A stretch of DNA of 50,183 bases from Candidatus Kaiserbacteria bacterium (GCA_016194455.1 JACQBN010000028.1:1-50183); one strand, 5' to 3'. Counted from the stretch's first letter, positions 8,358 through 18,675 are shown. The notes: generated by a model from the letters alone, not told the origin. A program made the numbers and translations.

Positions 8358-9119
8358 CTACGGGGTCGTCAGGACCGCTTTGCTCCACTTCGTGCCGCTG
8401 TTGCAGACCCAGAGCTTGCCGCTTGTCCCGAGGAACAGGCTCCCCTTCGCCGGACAGGCGGTCGTGTTTTCAACGAGACCGGAGTCGTCGCCAGAATTTA
8501 TGACTGCGCCGCTTGAAACGCGCACGTCCGCGGTGCCATAGGAGACCGCCGGGTAGGCGCCAATTGCCGCGTGATAGAGGTCGAGGCCGTAGTTGAAGTG
8601 GCTCCCCGGCGTTGAATTGAGATTCATGACGCCGAAGGCGGAGTCCGCCGTGACCACGCCGCCGTCTCCGTCCAAGACCGCGACGACGGCGCCGTCAGCA
8701 CCCGTGGTCGCGCCATCGCTCCCGACGAGACCGAGCAAGCCGCCTTTCGGATACTCTGACGCGCTGCTCGGGCTCCCCGTAAGTGAATAATCGCCGATGA
8801 CTCCGCCCAGATAAGCGTACTGGCCGGTCAGGGTATCGCCGTGGATATTGCCCATGACGCCCGCGCCGAACTTCGGGTGGGTGAAGTCCACGCCTCCGAA
8901 GGCGACGTTGGCTTCCGCATCTCCCGCGATGGTTTGATAGGAGTGGCCGTCGCCCGGCAGCGCCGTATCGGCGGTGATGAACCCGCCGGTCGTGATGCTG
9001 GTGCTAATGACCGTCGCGGCCTGCGCGATGCCCGCGCTGACGAAAATGACTGCGAGCGCGAGGATGGCGGCACGGGTCGGCCTACCGAGACTGTTCAGAT
9101 ACGTTGTGATGCTCTTCAT
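8358..9119 (-). CDS. Exported hypothetical protein
   Basis: 253 aa, N-terminal signal helix, Gly/Ser/Thr-rich. Confidence 0.6.
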   Translation of the reverse strand: MKSITTYLNSLGRPTRAAILALAVIFVSAGIAQAATVISTSITTGGFITADTALPGDGHSYQTIAGDAEANVAFGGVDFTHPKFGAGVMGNIHGDTLTGQYAYLGGVIGDYSLTGSPSSASEYPKGGLLGLVGSDGATTGADGAVVAVLDGDGGVVTADSAFGVMNLNSTPGSHFNYGLDLYHAAIGAYPAVSYGTADVRVSSGAVINSGDDSGLVENTTACPAKGSLFLGTSGKLWVCNSGTKWSKAVLTTP

Positions 9120-9224
9120 ATATGTGGATAGATGGATACTCCGGCAAATAAGCGAGGTGCGAACCTCTTAAAGTCAAGCGTAGCATAGCCCGAATGCACA
9201 AACGTTCCGCATGAGTGGATAACC

Positions 9225-9258
9225 AAAAACAAAAACCACCCCGAAGGGGTGGTTTTTG
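9225..9258. terminator. Bidirectional terminator
   Basis: AAAAACAAAAACCACCCCGAAGGGGTGGTTTTTG. Confidence 0.8.
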
Positions 9259-9315
9259 CTCGCTAGGCCAATATCCTAGCTGGAACTTCCTTGAAGAACT
9301 CGCGCAAACCGAGAA

Positions 9316-12300
9316 CTACTTGGAGTAGCTCGTCGTGTTCGTGGTGAAGTCCTTGAGGAGGAAGCCGCCTGCCCAGTCACTGGTGCCGGTCGTGTGGCCG
9401 GGTGCCGAGCGATCAGACCAGACCGTGTTCTTACCCACTCCCGCCGCGGTCGTCGGAGTGACGAAGCCGCTGTCAGAGGCAAGGCTAAGCGAGATGGTGC
9501 TGCCGGTCGTGTAACCAGCAACCGTCGCGTAGAGGTCGTAGATCTTGCTCGAGCCCGCAGCGATTTGCTGGTACTTCGCCTGCGTCGCGTTCTGCGTCAA
9601 GTCGATCGTGATCGAGTTGATCGTTGTCGATGCAGACGTAGTCGTGTTGTCGAGCAGGTTCACGGACGGAGCGGCCTCATCAACGAGGTACGCGTTCGAG
9701 AGCTGGTCCGCCGTCGCAACCGTATCGGAGGTCGCAACGTTGAACTTCAAGTGCGTCCACTCGACTGCGCCTGCCGGATCAGCAGTGATGCTGAAGCGGT
9801 AGAGAGCCGAGCCGGACGAAGGCACAGTCGACGGAGCCGCCAACATCGCAAAAGTCGGAATCGACTTGAAGACGTAGAAGGTGCCGTTAGAGGCCAGGTT
9901 CGGGCCGCTCGTGCCAGAGCCGGTGCCGTTCACGTTCGTGAGCGGCGTACCAGCAGCGTTGATCGAACGGAAGTCGTTGTTCGCACCGCTCGTGCCGCCG
10001 CCGCTGATGAGGGCGTTGATCGCCGCACCAGAAGTGGCACCCGAAGCGACTGTCGGCGTACCGACGAAGACGTCGATGTTAGACGAGTCGTTGGTCGGGA
10101 CGTAGAACTGAAGACCGGTGAAGGTCGCCGTTGCATACGGGTAGGTTGCGGTAATCGCCAGCGCCTGTGTTGCCGTCTGGGTTGCGCCGTTCTGGTCCTT
10201 GTAGGAGACCGTCACGTTCGTCACCGAGGTGGCTACCGCGTTCGGGATCAGGACCGCGAGGTTCTGGACCGTGAACGCGGAGTTCTGCGCCGCGAAGTTG
10301 AACTGAGCAACCTTGACCGAGCTTGCGCCCGCGACGACGTTGTTGGATGTAGGATCACCCGCACCACGCGTCACCGAGAGCTTGCCCGTTCCCACTGTAA
10401 TCGTCTGGAGCGCCACGTTTGAGCCAGCCGTTGGGCCGACTGCAGCGGACGTCCCAGTCGTGTCCCCGACACCGCTCGTGGTGTAATCCACGGTCGCGAT
10501 GACAGGGCCTGCGTTCGCTCCCGAGAGGATGTTCGCGTACACGTCGATGGTCTTCGTCGAAGACATCGCAATGTCGGAGCTCAAGGAGAACGAGTTGCCG
10601 GTCGAGGGCGTCGTGATGGTCGTGCCGAGCGTTGCGCCCGTCGCGTCATCCTTCAGCCAGAGGTTCGTGAGCGAGGCGGCGTTCGCAGCCGTCAGGTTGA
10701 TCACGATGGTGTTGACCGTCACGCCTTCCGTAGAGCCGGTCGAGAGCGTGAGGGCACCGATCTTGGCGTTCGTCGTGCCCGGAATCATGGCTTGTGCGCC
10801 ATAGCCCGAGTACTTCGTAGCCGTCAGGGACGAGTTCGTGACCGTGATGAGCTGCGCCGCGACGTCAGTCGTCGAAGGCACGTTCACCGCGTTCAGCGAG
10901 CTCTGTCCTTGCGCGTTCGAGGTCGACGCCTTGAGCGAGACCTTGACCGTTGCGGTGGTCGAGAGGTTCGCGTTGATGCTTACCCCGCTACCCACCTTCG
11001 CGTCGCCGTAGATGTCAACCATCGTGTTGATGCCGGCCGGGAGGATCAGAGAAGAACCAAGCGCGAAGTCTGTGGCCGCGCCAGTACCTTCCCCAATTGC
11101 CTTCGTCGAGCCGACTTGGATACCGTTCACGAAGACCTTGCCGTTCGCGAGGCCGCCGTGAGTCTCACCGCCCGTGCCCGCGACCGTGTCCGCGAAGACA
11201 TTGAGGTCGTTGACCTTGACCTGCTCACCGGAAGCGAGAAGGTCGAAGCTGCCCCACTTCACGTTCGAAGCGCCAACGGCGACATTCTGAGTCGGAGAAG
11301 CAGGATCCTTGGAGACCGAGACGCCGGAGGTGCCGCTGACGAACGCGATCGTGATCGCGCCGCCGGAAGTGACCGCACCGAAGGTCGTGGTCGAAGGAGC
11401 AAGCACCGGAGTGACCGGCTGGTTCAACTGACTGTCAACAAAGAGCGCGTCCGAGGAGCGCTGCACCGAGAACTGGATGGTGCGGTTGCTGCCTCCTGCG
11501 ATATTCGCGAGCACCTTGATGACGTGGCCCTGCGTCGAGAGAGTCATCGGGCTCGCCGAGAGGTCGAAGGTGATCGAGCGGTCGCCTGCCATAGCAGGAA
11601 CCGCTGAACCGACCTGCGTGCCGTCGACATAGAGCCGGAGATTCACGAGGTACGCACCGTCAATAGAACCGAGGTTGGTGAACCGCATAGACCAGATCTT
11701 GACCGGATTGGTGGACACGTTGACCGTGTTCTGCCAGACCGGGTAGTCGTTCTGCGGGCTGATAGTCGTCGCTGCAGCCGGGATGGTCGTCGCGTTGAAC
11801 GAGACCGTTGCGAGATTCGCCGCAGAGACTGTCTGGAATCCGCTGTTGATCGGGAAGCTGACCGAAGAGTCAAGCGTGCCCGATGAGCTGACCGAGACGA
11901 GGCTCGCGCCGATCTGCTGGCCGGACGTGCCGCCGAGGATGTCTGCGCGCACCGATGCCGTGAAGGTGCCTCCCGGGGCTACCCAGAAGATGCCGCCCGG
12001 ATTGGTGAACGAGAACGACGAGTTGCTGACACCTGCCGAGTCGGTGAGGCGCATGACTCCGTTGTAGAGATACACGTTGTTCAACGTGGAGTCATTCGAG
12101 ACGCCGATGCGGTGGAAGGTCAGGCCCGTGACGCTAACCGCAGAGCCGGTCGGGTTGACGAAGGTGAAGTCACCGAGGTCGCCAATACCCTGACCCTGCA
12201 CGAGGACTGTGCCGTTCGGCGAGGTCGGCGAGAGCACGACCCGCAGGCCGTTACCCGTCACCGGAACCGTCGTCGTAACCGGACTGCCCGTGAAGGCTGC

Positions 12301-12615
12301 GCGACTCTTCGGGCCGAAGTATCCGGCTGTCGGAGAAACGCCTGCCGCCTTCTGCCACGCGCTCACTGCAGCCTTGGTCTGGTTACCGAAGTAGCCAGTC
12401 GCACCTGCAGGAATCGAGTAGCCGTTCGCAATAAGCGCATTCTGGAGGCAGGTGACGTCTGCGCCCTTCGAACCGACCGTGAGGTCTTTCGTGAAGGTGC
12501 AGGACGCTACCGCCGCGTGCGCGTAGGGCGCGAGCGAGAGCATCGAGGTCGCTATCGCGAGTCCCGCTGCCACCGCTGTCACCTTTGCGATCGCTTTCGT
12601 AGTTACTGTTTGCAT
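9316..12615 (-). CDS. 1099-aa surface (S-layer-like) protein with N-terminal peptidoglycan-binding domain
   Basis: Signal peptide, VTCLQNALIANGYSIPAGATGYFGNQTKAAVSAWQKAAGVSPTAGYFGPKSRAAF, then repeated Ser/Thr-rich beta-sandwich-like segments. Confidence 0.8.
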   Translation of the reverse strand: MQTVTTKAIAKVTAVAAGLAIATSMLSLAPYAHAAVASCTFTKDLTVGSKGADVTCLQNALIANGYSIPAGATGYFGNQTKAAVSAWQKAAGVSPTAGYFGPKSRAAFTGSPVTTTVPVTGNGLRVVLSPTSPNGTVLVQGQGIGDLGDFTFVNPTGSAVSVTGLTFHRIGVSNDSTLNNVYLYNGVMRLTDSAGVSNSSFSFTNPGGIFWVAPGGTFTASVRADILGGTSGQQIGASLVSVSSSGTLDSSVSFPINSGFQTVSAANLATVSFNATTIPAAATTISPQNDYPVWQNTVNVSTNPVKIWSMRFTNLGSIDGAYLVNLRLYVDGTQVGSAVPAMAGDRSITFDLSASPMTLSTQGHVIKVLANIAGGSNRTIQFSVQRSSDALFVDSQLNQPVTPVLAPSTTTFGAVTSGGAITIAFVSGTSGVSVSKDPASPTQNVAVGASNVKWGSFDLLASGEQVKVNDLNVFADTVAGTGGETHGGLANGKVFVNGIQVGSTKAIGEGTGAATDFALGSSLILPAGINTMVDIYGDAKVGSGVSINANLSTTATVKVSLKASTSNAQGQSSLNAVNVPSTTDVAAQLITVTNSSLTATKYSGYGAQAMIPGTTNAKIGALTLSTGSTEGVTVNTIVINLTAANAASLTNLWLKDDATGATLGTTITTPSTGNSFSLSSDIAMSSTKTIDVYANILSGANAGPVIATVDYTTSGVGDTTGTSAAVGPTAGSNVALQTITVGTGKLSVTRGAGDPTSNNVVAGASSVKVAQFNFAAQNSAFTVQNLAVLIPNAVATSVTNVTVSYKDQNGATQTATQALAITATYPYATATFTGLQFYVPTNDSSNIDVFVGTPTVASGATSGAAINALISGGGTSGANNDFRSINAAGTPLTNVNGTGSGTSGPNLASNGTFYVFKSIPTFAMLAAPSTVPSSGSALYRFSITADPAGAVEWTHLKFNVATSDTVATADQLSNAYLVDEAAPSVNLLDNTTTSASTTINSITIDLTQNATQAKYQQIAAGSSKIYDLYATVAGYTTGSTISLSLASDSGFVTPTTAAGVGKNTVWSDRSAPGHTTGTSDWAGGFLLKDFTTNTTSYSK

Positions 12616-12985
12616 AACGTTGTTAATGGTTTTAAGCGCACATGGTTAATCAAGTTGATTGAGAGCACACGCACTTTCACACTACCCCACAGCCGGCGGT
12701 ATCGACCTGCCGGTCATGGGTTAGTTGGTAAGGGTTAGTGCGGCCTCAAGACAGGCCGCTATTCGGTTATCAAAGACCCGCCCTAGAGAGTAATGTGCCC
12801 CCGCTAGGACTCAGTGAGAGTATAACGGAGCACAAGCACCCTCGCGTTATTTGCGTGTGGATAACCCTAAAGAGGCAGAAACGACAAAAAGGCCGATTCC
12901 GGCCCTTTCTTCCGCCCCTATTCCCCCTTAGTCGCTACCACCCCCAGATCCTAACAAATGCGAGTTCGGGAGTCAAAGCATCCGG

Positions 12986-13774
12986 CTAGATTATTGGCTC
13001 CGCTAGAGAGTATGTACTCCAACGGCGTTCCCCTTTCTTAAGGACAACTCCACTCGCGACGAGGATCTGCAGTTCTCGCTGTATGGTTTTCTCGCTTAAA
13101 CTCGGCATTATTGTTGAAATGTCCTTTATAGTTGCGTGTCCTTTGTCCTTTATGACCGATAGAACTGATTCTTGGCGATTGCTTTGTCCTATGTCCTTTA
13201 GATGTCCTTTAGGCGCGATTTGAGGAGTGTAGGATGGGGCCTTGATGCTCGGCACGGGAGTCTTCGCGCGCTTGCTGGCGTGCCGCATCATCTGTGCGAG
13301 GGTTGGTGCGTCCTCAAGGAAGAGGCGCGGCTCCTCATAGGCCGCGACCTCTTGGAGCAGCAATTGCGCCTCGCGGGAGATAAGTTCGACGTTCATTGTG
13401 GAGAGGAATCCGCCCGCCCGCGCGATCGCGAGCACGCTCGAGAGCGCGAGGAGCTCGCGCGCAAGAGCGGTCCGCGCGCCCGCCGAAGAAAGCACGGCTG
13501 CATCGATAAGCCCTACGGCGATGGCGTCAATGCGGTTCTTCAAGGACATTGATTCGGCGAATGCGGGGGAGATGAGGTGGATAGCTTTGGCAAGTCTCTC
13601 GGTCTTTTTGTATAAGAATACTCGCTGTATGTCCTTTTCAAATATGTTGGAAAATATGCTTTTTTCTAGGACAAATTCTTCTACAGATGTAGTTTTTGGG
13701 CGAATGTTCGCGAGCTTCGTTCCCTCCCCTTGTCCTTTATCAAATGCTATGTCCATAAGGCTTGTATCGGACAT
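12986..13774 (-). CDS. Regulator-like protein with C-terminal winged HTH
   Basis: Start at MSDTSLMDIAFDKGQGEG; C-terminus IKDISTIMPSLSEKTIQRELQILVASGVVLKKGERRWSTYSL. Confidence 0.65.
   Translation of the reverse strand: MSDTSLMDIAFDKGQGEGTKLANIRPKTTSVEEFVLEKSIFSNIFEKDIQRVFLYKKTERLAKAIHLISPAFAESMSLKNRIDAIAVGLIDAAVLSSAGARTALARELLALSSVLAIARAGGFLSTMNVELISREAQLLLQEVAAYEEPRLFLEDAPTLAQMMRHASKRAKTPVPSIKAPSYTPQIAPKGHLKDIGQSNRQESVLSVIKDKGHATIKDISTIMPSLSEKTIQRELQILVASGVVLKKGERRWSTYSLAEPII
13120..13738 (-). repeat. Seven perfect TGTCCTTT (AAAGGACA) octamers in the regulator-like CDS
   Basis: TGTCCTTT at 13120, 13137, 13144, 13192, 13203, 13630 and 13731, plus near-matches at 13185 and 13750. Confidence 0.9.
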
Positions 13775-13866
13775 TATAGGCGTGCGCCTCGAGAGTGCAA
13801 GGGCAATGGGGGGCAGAGAGGCGAGAGGCGCGGATACCGAGAAAGCTGGTGCTACAATACCCGCAC

Positions 13867-16056
13867 ATGAGCCGCGCACAGAGAAGACGCCGAGCCGCTG
13901 CACGAGACCGGGACGCAGAGGTTGAGGAATACGACACCGTCGTCCGCTGGGCCTCCGCGGTGGTGTTCCTCGCGACGGGGGTGTTGCTTGCGCTTGCGGT
14001 CACCGGGAACGCGGGGCCTGCGGGGCGCGCGGCCTTCAATCTGGCATATACGATTGTGGGTATTGGCGCGTTCTTGCTCCCCATTGCTCTTATCGCTATC
14101 GGGCTCTATGCGGGTTTCAGGCGTCCGGTGCTCGCTCCCTTAACTGCATCGGGAGTTGCAATCATCTGTGCGAGCGCGCTCGCCTTCGCCGGGCTCTTCC
14201 CGGGAAGTACGTTTGGCGGAGCGGCGGGGAGTTGGGTGGGCGGAGTGCTCGAAAACTTCTTCGGCTTCTGGGGTGCGCTCGTGCTCTTGATCGCGGTGTT
14301 CGCCATCGGCTTCGTCATTGTGACCGACATCGAACAGATTGTGGAGATTGTCTGGGGTTGGCTCGGAGCACTCTGGAGCCGCGCGCAGTCTCTCCATACC
14401 GAACAAGAAGGCGAGGAGCCGCTCGAGGATTTCAGCGATGTCGTTGGCGTACCAGAAGAGAGTGCGGACGAGCGGGGCGTGGGAGTTCTTGAACACGAGC
14501 CGGTAGTAAATGTCTTCAACGCTCCCCCTCCCGCCGTCAGGAGCGTGCGCCGAGGTATCGCAGAGTTTGATGCGGAGTATACTCCGCCACCGCTCTCCAT
14601 CCTTGGCGGCGATAGGGGCAAGCCCGGCGTGGGCGACATCAAGGCGAACGCGAACATCATCAAGCGCACCTTCCAGAACTTCGGCATTGATGTGGAGACG
14701 GACGAGGTGTCGGTAGGGCCCACGGTTACGCGCTATGCGGTCAAGCCCGCGGAGGGGGTGCGCCTCTCCAAGATTGTTTCTTTGGCGAGCAACTTGGAAC
14801 TCGCACTCGCAGCACATCCAGTGCGCATCGAGGCGCCTATCCCGGGCAAGTCGCTCGTAGGCATCGAGGTGCCGAACTCAGTTAAGGCAACGGTCGGACT
14901 CGGCGGGCTCCTCATAGCCCCCGAGTGGACCGCGAGCCCGAAACCCTTGCTCGCGGCGCTCGGCCGCGACATCAGCGGCACGCCCCATTACGTCAACATT
15001 TCTAAAATGCCCCACGGCTTGGTCGCTGGCGCGACCGGCTCGGGCAAATCAGTTGCCATCCACTCACTCATCACTTCCCTTCTCTACCGTAACGGTCCTA
15101 ATCAGATGCGGCTCATTCTCATTGATCCTAAGCGCGTGGAGCTCACAATGTACAATGGCATCCCGCATCTGCTGACCCCCGTGATTACCGACCCGAAGAA
15201 AACAATCCTCGCGCTCAAGTGGGCGGCCAAAGAAATGGAGCGCCGCTACAACATCCTGGAGGCCGAAGGTGTGCGCGACATTGACTCGTACCATTCCTCG
15301 GTGGTCGAGCCCGCACGCAAAAAAAAGGACGTGGATCAGCCCGAGGCGATGCCCTACATCATCATTGTCATCGACGAGCTTGCGGACATCATGTCCACCT
15401 ATCCGCGCGAGCTCGAGGCCTGCGTGGTGCGGCTCGCGCAAATGTCGCGGGCGGTGGGCATCCACCTTGTACTCTCCACGCAGCGACCGTCGGTGAACGT
15501 GATCACCGGCCTTATCAAGGCGAACGTGCCGGCCCGCATGGCGCTCCAAGTCGCCTCCCAAGTAGATTCGCGTACCATCCTCGACGGCTCGGGCGCGGAG
15601 ACCCTGCTTGGCGCGGGCGACATGCTCTATCTCTCGAGCGACATGCAAAAGCCAGTGCGACTCCAGACGGCGTTTATCAGCGAGCAGGAGGTAAAGAGGA
15701 TCGCGCACTACATCAAGACCCATAACACGGGCGATCTCTCCGCGATTGATATGGGCGGGGGCGGCATCATCGCGACCGGACTCGAGGACACTATCGGTAT
15801 CGCCTCGATGAATGATGACGACGAAATAGACGACGAACTCTACATCGCAGCGAAAGCCGCAGTCGAACAAGTTGGCCGCGCCTCAACGTCGTACCTGCAG
15901 CGCAAGCTCAAGATCGGGTACTCGCGCGCGGCGCGGCTTATGGACGTGCTCGAGAGCCGCGGCGTCATTGGCCCGGCAGACGGCGCCAAGCCGCGCGAGG
16001 TTCTCTCACGAGGCGGTGCGGCCGCTCCCGCCGCGCCGGAGGACGAGTCGTTTTAA
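13867..16056 (+). CDS. ftsK: DNA translocase FtsK/SpoIIIE
   Basis: N-terminal TM region; Walker A VAGATGSGKSVAIHS; C-terminal gamma domain. Confidence 0.95.
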   Translation: MSRAQRRRRAAARDRDAEVEEYDTVVRWASAVVFLATGVLLALAVTGNAGPAGRAAFNLAYTIVGIGAFLLPIALIAIGLYAGFRRPVLAPLTASGVAIICASALAFAGLFPGSTFGGAAGSWVGGVLENFFGFWGALVLLIAVFAIGFVIVTDIEQIVEIVWGWLGALWSRAQSLHTEQEGEEPLEDFSDVVGVPEESADERGVGVLEHEPVVNVFNAPPPAVRSVRRGIAEFDAEYTPPPLSILGGDRGKPGVGDIKANANIIKRTFQNFGIDVETDEVSVGPTVTRYAVKPAEGVRLSKIVSLASNLELALAAHPVRIEAPIPGKSLVGIEVPNSVKATVGLGGLLIAPEWTASPKPLLAALGRDISGTPHYVNISKMPHGLVAGATGSGKSVAIHSLITSLLYRNGPNQMRLILIDPKRVELTMYNGIPHLLTPVITDPKKTILALKWAAKEMERRYNILEAEGVRDIDSYHSSVVEPARKKKDVDQPEAMPYIIIVIDELADIMSTYPRELEACVVRLAQMSRAVGIHLVLSTQRPSVNVITGLIKANVPARMALQVASQVDSRTILDGSGAETLLGAGDMLYLSSDMQKPVRLQTAFISEQEVKRIAHYIKTHNTGDLSAIDMGGGGIIATGLEDTIGIASMNDDDEIDDELYIAAKAAVEQVGRASTSYLQRKLKIGYSRAARLMDVLESRGVIGPADGAKPREVLSRGGAAAPAAPEDESF

Positions 16057-16425
16057 ATGACGAAGTATCTCATCGCGGGCGTGCTCGTGCTGCTCGTGGG
16101 CTATGGGCTCGTTGAGGCGTGGCCCCTGCTGAAGGGGCCCGCGCTCGTGATCGACTCCCCCACCCCGGGTGCCGTGTTTCCAGGTGCGATCGCGAGCGTC
16201 TCGGGGAAAGTGCTGCGCGCGAGTGCGCTGACTCTTGACGGCGCACCTTTGTTGCCGGATGAGCAGGGCGCTTTCTCCGCGACGCTGACATTCCCCCGCG
16301 GAAGCTCTATACTGACCTTCGTGGCGGCCGATCGTTTTGGGCGCTCGATTATTAAGACGCGACAGATTTTCGTACCAGCCGGCGCTCCGGTCGGCTCCCC
16401 GACTTCAGACATCGGGGCTAACTAA
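16057..16425 (+). CDS. Membrane-anchored Ig-like domain protein
   Basis: TM helix then [25 protein letters not shown] beta-sandwich pattern. Confidence 0.6.
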   Translation: MTKYLIAGVLVLLVGYGLVEAWPLLKGPALVIDSPTPGAVFPGAIASVSGKVLRASALTLDGAPLLPDEQGAFSATLTFPRGSSILTFVAADRFGRSIIKTRQIFVPAGAPVGSPTSDIGAN

Positions 16426-16436
16426 CAACTAATAAC

Positions 16437-17486
16437 ATGGCCTTCGGCAAACCTAAAAAAGAAAAAGTCCTCAAGACGCTCGGCACTGCGAGCGCTGATA
16501 AGGGCGACCGCCAGAAATCGATTGATCAGGCGCTGAAGGAAATTCGCACCAAGTTCGGCGACGACGCCATCACCACGCTTGCAGCCGGCAAACAGGCGAA
16601 GATCCCGAGCATTCACACGGGCTCGATCGGCCTTGATGCCGCGCTCGGGATCGGCGGACTCCCCCGCGGGCGCATTATTGAAATATTCGGACCAGAATCT
16701 TCCGGCAAGACGACGCTGGCGCTCCACTCCATCGCCGAGGCGCAGAAGGCGGGCGGCATCGCGGCCTTCGTGGACGCCGAGCACGCGCTTGATCCGGAGT
16801 ATGCGCGGCGAATCGGCGTGCGGCTCCCCGAGCTTCTGATCTCGCAGCCGGACACCGGCGAGCAGGCGCTCGATATCGTGGAGTCGCTGGTGCGGAGCGG
16901 CAACGTCGATGTCATTGTCATTGACTCAGTGGCCGCGCTGACCCCGAAGGACGAGATAGAAGGCGAGATGGGCCAGCAGCATGTGGGCAAGCAGGCGCGC
17001 CTCATGAGCCAGGCGCTCCGCAAGCTCACCGCAATCGTCTCGCGCAGCAAGACCATCGTCATCTTCATCAATCAGATCCGCATGCAGATCGGCGTGATGT
17101 TCGGCAACCCGGAGACGACCCCGGGCGGCAAAGCCCTGAAGTTCTACACCAGCGTGCGGCTCGATATCCGCCGCATCGCGAGTATCAAAAAGGGAGAAGA
17201 AGTTGTTGGCGGCAGAGTGAGAGTGAAAGTAGTGAAAAATAAAGTGGCCGCGCCCTTCAAGACGACCGAGTTCGATCTCCTCTACAACGAGGGCATCAGC
17301 CGCGAGGGCGAGTTGATCGCGCTCGGGGAAAAGTATGAACTCGTCAGCAAGTCAGGAGCTACCTACAAATTCGGTGAAGCAAAACTCGGCGTCGGGTACG
17401 ACGCCTCGCGCACCTACCTCCACGACAATTCCAAGGTCGCCTCCGAACTCTTGAAGCAGATCAAAGAAAAACTCACGCAGGGCTAA
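16437..17486 (+). CDS. recA: Recombinase RecA
   Basis: [70 protein letters not shown]. Confidence 0.98.
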   Translation: MAFGKPKKEKVLKTLGTASADKGDRQKSIDQALKEIRTKFGDDAITTLAAGKQAKIPSIHTGSIGLDAALGIGGLPRGRIIEIFGPESSGKTTLALHSIAEAQKAGGIAAFVDAEHALDPEYARRIGVRLPELLISQPDTGEQALDIVESLVRSGNVDVIVIDSVAALTPKDEIEGEMGQQHVGKQARLMSQALRKLTAIVSRSKTIVIFINQIRMQIGVMFGNPETTPGGKALKFYTSVRLDIRRIASIKKGEEVVGGRVRVKVVKNKVAAPFKTTEFDLLYNEGISREGELIALGEKYELVSKSGATYKFGEAKLGVGYDASRTYLHDNSKVASELLKQIKEKLTQG

Positions 17487-17487
17487 C

Positions 17488-17515
17488 AAAAAAGCCGGCG
17501 CAGAGCGTCGGCTTT
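17488..17515. terminator. Terminator after recA
   Basis: AAAAAAGCCGGCGCAGAGCGTCGGCTTT. Confidence 0.75.
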
Positions 17516-17529
17516 CACATTGGTTGCCT

Positions 17530-17694
17530 TCAGTACAGGAGACCGAGCCCGAACGGGGCGCCTGGGGGAGTGTTGGCGCTGATGTAGTACCTCAGTGCCC
17601 AGACTACAGCGCCGAAAAAGGCGAACAGGCCGGCAATGCCCCAGGAGCCAGTAGCCCAATACGCCAAGCCGCCAAACAAAACCATCCAAAACAT
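17530..17694 (-). CDS. 54-aa membrane protein MFWMVLFGGLAYWATGSWGIAGLFAFFGAVVWALRYYISANTPPGAPFGLGLLY
   Basis: AAGGAG RBS upstream of ATG; two hydrophobic helices; shorter than the ORF-track cutoff. Confidence 0.6.
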   Translation of the reverse strand: MFWMVLFGGLAYWATGSWGIAGLFAFFGAVVWALRYYISANTPPGAPFGLGLLY

Positions 17695-17765
17695 GCGACT
17701 CTCCTTCTCGTTATCCCCGCTGGGAATGGTATACCGCTGGCAATAAGTTGTAAAGACCCCGCCCT

Positions 17766-18098
17766 CTATGCGTGCACGGGAGAGAAGGTGGTGGAGATAA
17801 GCCGGGCAGTCTCGCGGGCGAGATAAATAAGAGCGCCCAGCGTGATAAGGGAGAGGGCCTGAACGACGAGGCGCGTGTGCTCAAAGGCGTAGAGGAGGTA
17901 GAGCGAGTGGCCGACGAAGTCCTGCGGGCCGTTCGCGAAGACTTTGGCGACCCAGACCTCCCTCCCGATGCCCCAGAGGGCGAGGAGTGCAAGGACCGTA
18001 GCGACAACAGCGCCTGAGAGGATTGGCCGGAGCGCAGCAATGATATAGATGCGGCGCATCACGTTAGTTTCTATATTAGTCACGGTGTTGTTGGTCAT
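17766..18098 (-). CDS. 110-aa two-TM protein overlapping the sigma-factor gene end
   Basis: MTNNTVTNIETNVMRRIYIIAALRPILSGAVVATVLALLALWG...; start overlaps the end of 18076..18675. Confidence 0.6.
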   Translation of the reverse strand: MTNNTVTNIETNVMRRIYIIAALRPILSGAVVATVLALLALWGIGREVWVAKVFANGPQDFVGHSLYLLYAFEHTRLVVQALSLITLGALIYLARETARLISTTFSPVHA

Positions 18099-18675
18099 AG
18101 GATTGTTTGAAAAGTTTCTTCGCCCGATGCACGCGGGTCTTGACTGCGGGGATGGATAAGCCTTCAGCAGCGGCGATCTCCTCCTGGGTCTTCCCCTCGA
18201 TGAACTGCAACCGCAGAATCTTCGCCGCGGTTTCAGGCAGCTTCGCGAGTGCGGCGAGGACTTCGTTACGGATTGATAAATTCTCGAGAAACTCGGCGTG
18301 CGCGTCTGGCAGCGATTCGTAGTGCTCGGGCGCGAGCTCCGCACGAGCTCCGCGCTCCCTGCGGCGCGCGGTATAGCGGGTGTAGGCGACGCGGTTAAGG
18401 ATGGTGTACGCCCAGGAGGAGAAGCTGGCGCCCTCCTGCACCGCATAGCGATCCGCGTAGAGATACATCTTGGTGAAGGCGTCCTGCACCACCTCCTCGG
18501 CGTCCTCGGCGGAATAGAGGATGGACTTCGCGCGGCGCAGCAACGGCGCCTCGTAGCGGCGCACGAGGAGCGCAAAGAGCTCTGGCTCGCGTTGACTTCG
18601 CGCAAGGAGCGCAGCATCGGAGAGCGCCCCGAGGTCCTCGGTAGAGCTTGAAAAAGTCATGACATCAGCTATCAT
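18076..18675 (-). CDS. ECF-type RNA polymerase sigma factor
   Basis: AEDAEEVVQDAFTKMYLYADRY (region 2) and KLPETAAKILRLQFIEGKTQEEIAAAEGLSIPAVKTRVHRAKKLF (region 4). Confidence 0.92.
   Translation of the reverse strand: MIADVMTFSSSTEDLGALSDAALLARSQREPELFALLVRRYEAPLLRRAKSILYSAEDAEEVVQDAFTKMYLYADRYAVQEGASFSSWAYTILNRVAYTRYTARRRERGARAELAPEHYESLPDAHAEFLENLSIRNEVLAALAKLPETAAKILRLQFIEGKTQEEIAAAEGLSIPAVKTRVHRAKKLFKQSYDQQHRD

Noticed and set aside
12856-12864. Perfect DnaA box TGTGGATAA (TTATCCACA) suggesting an origin
   Set aside because: Only one perfect box and no dnaA/dnaN context; insufficient for oriC.
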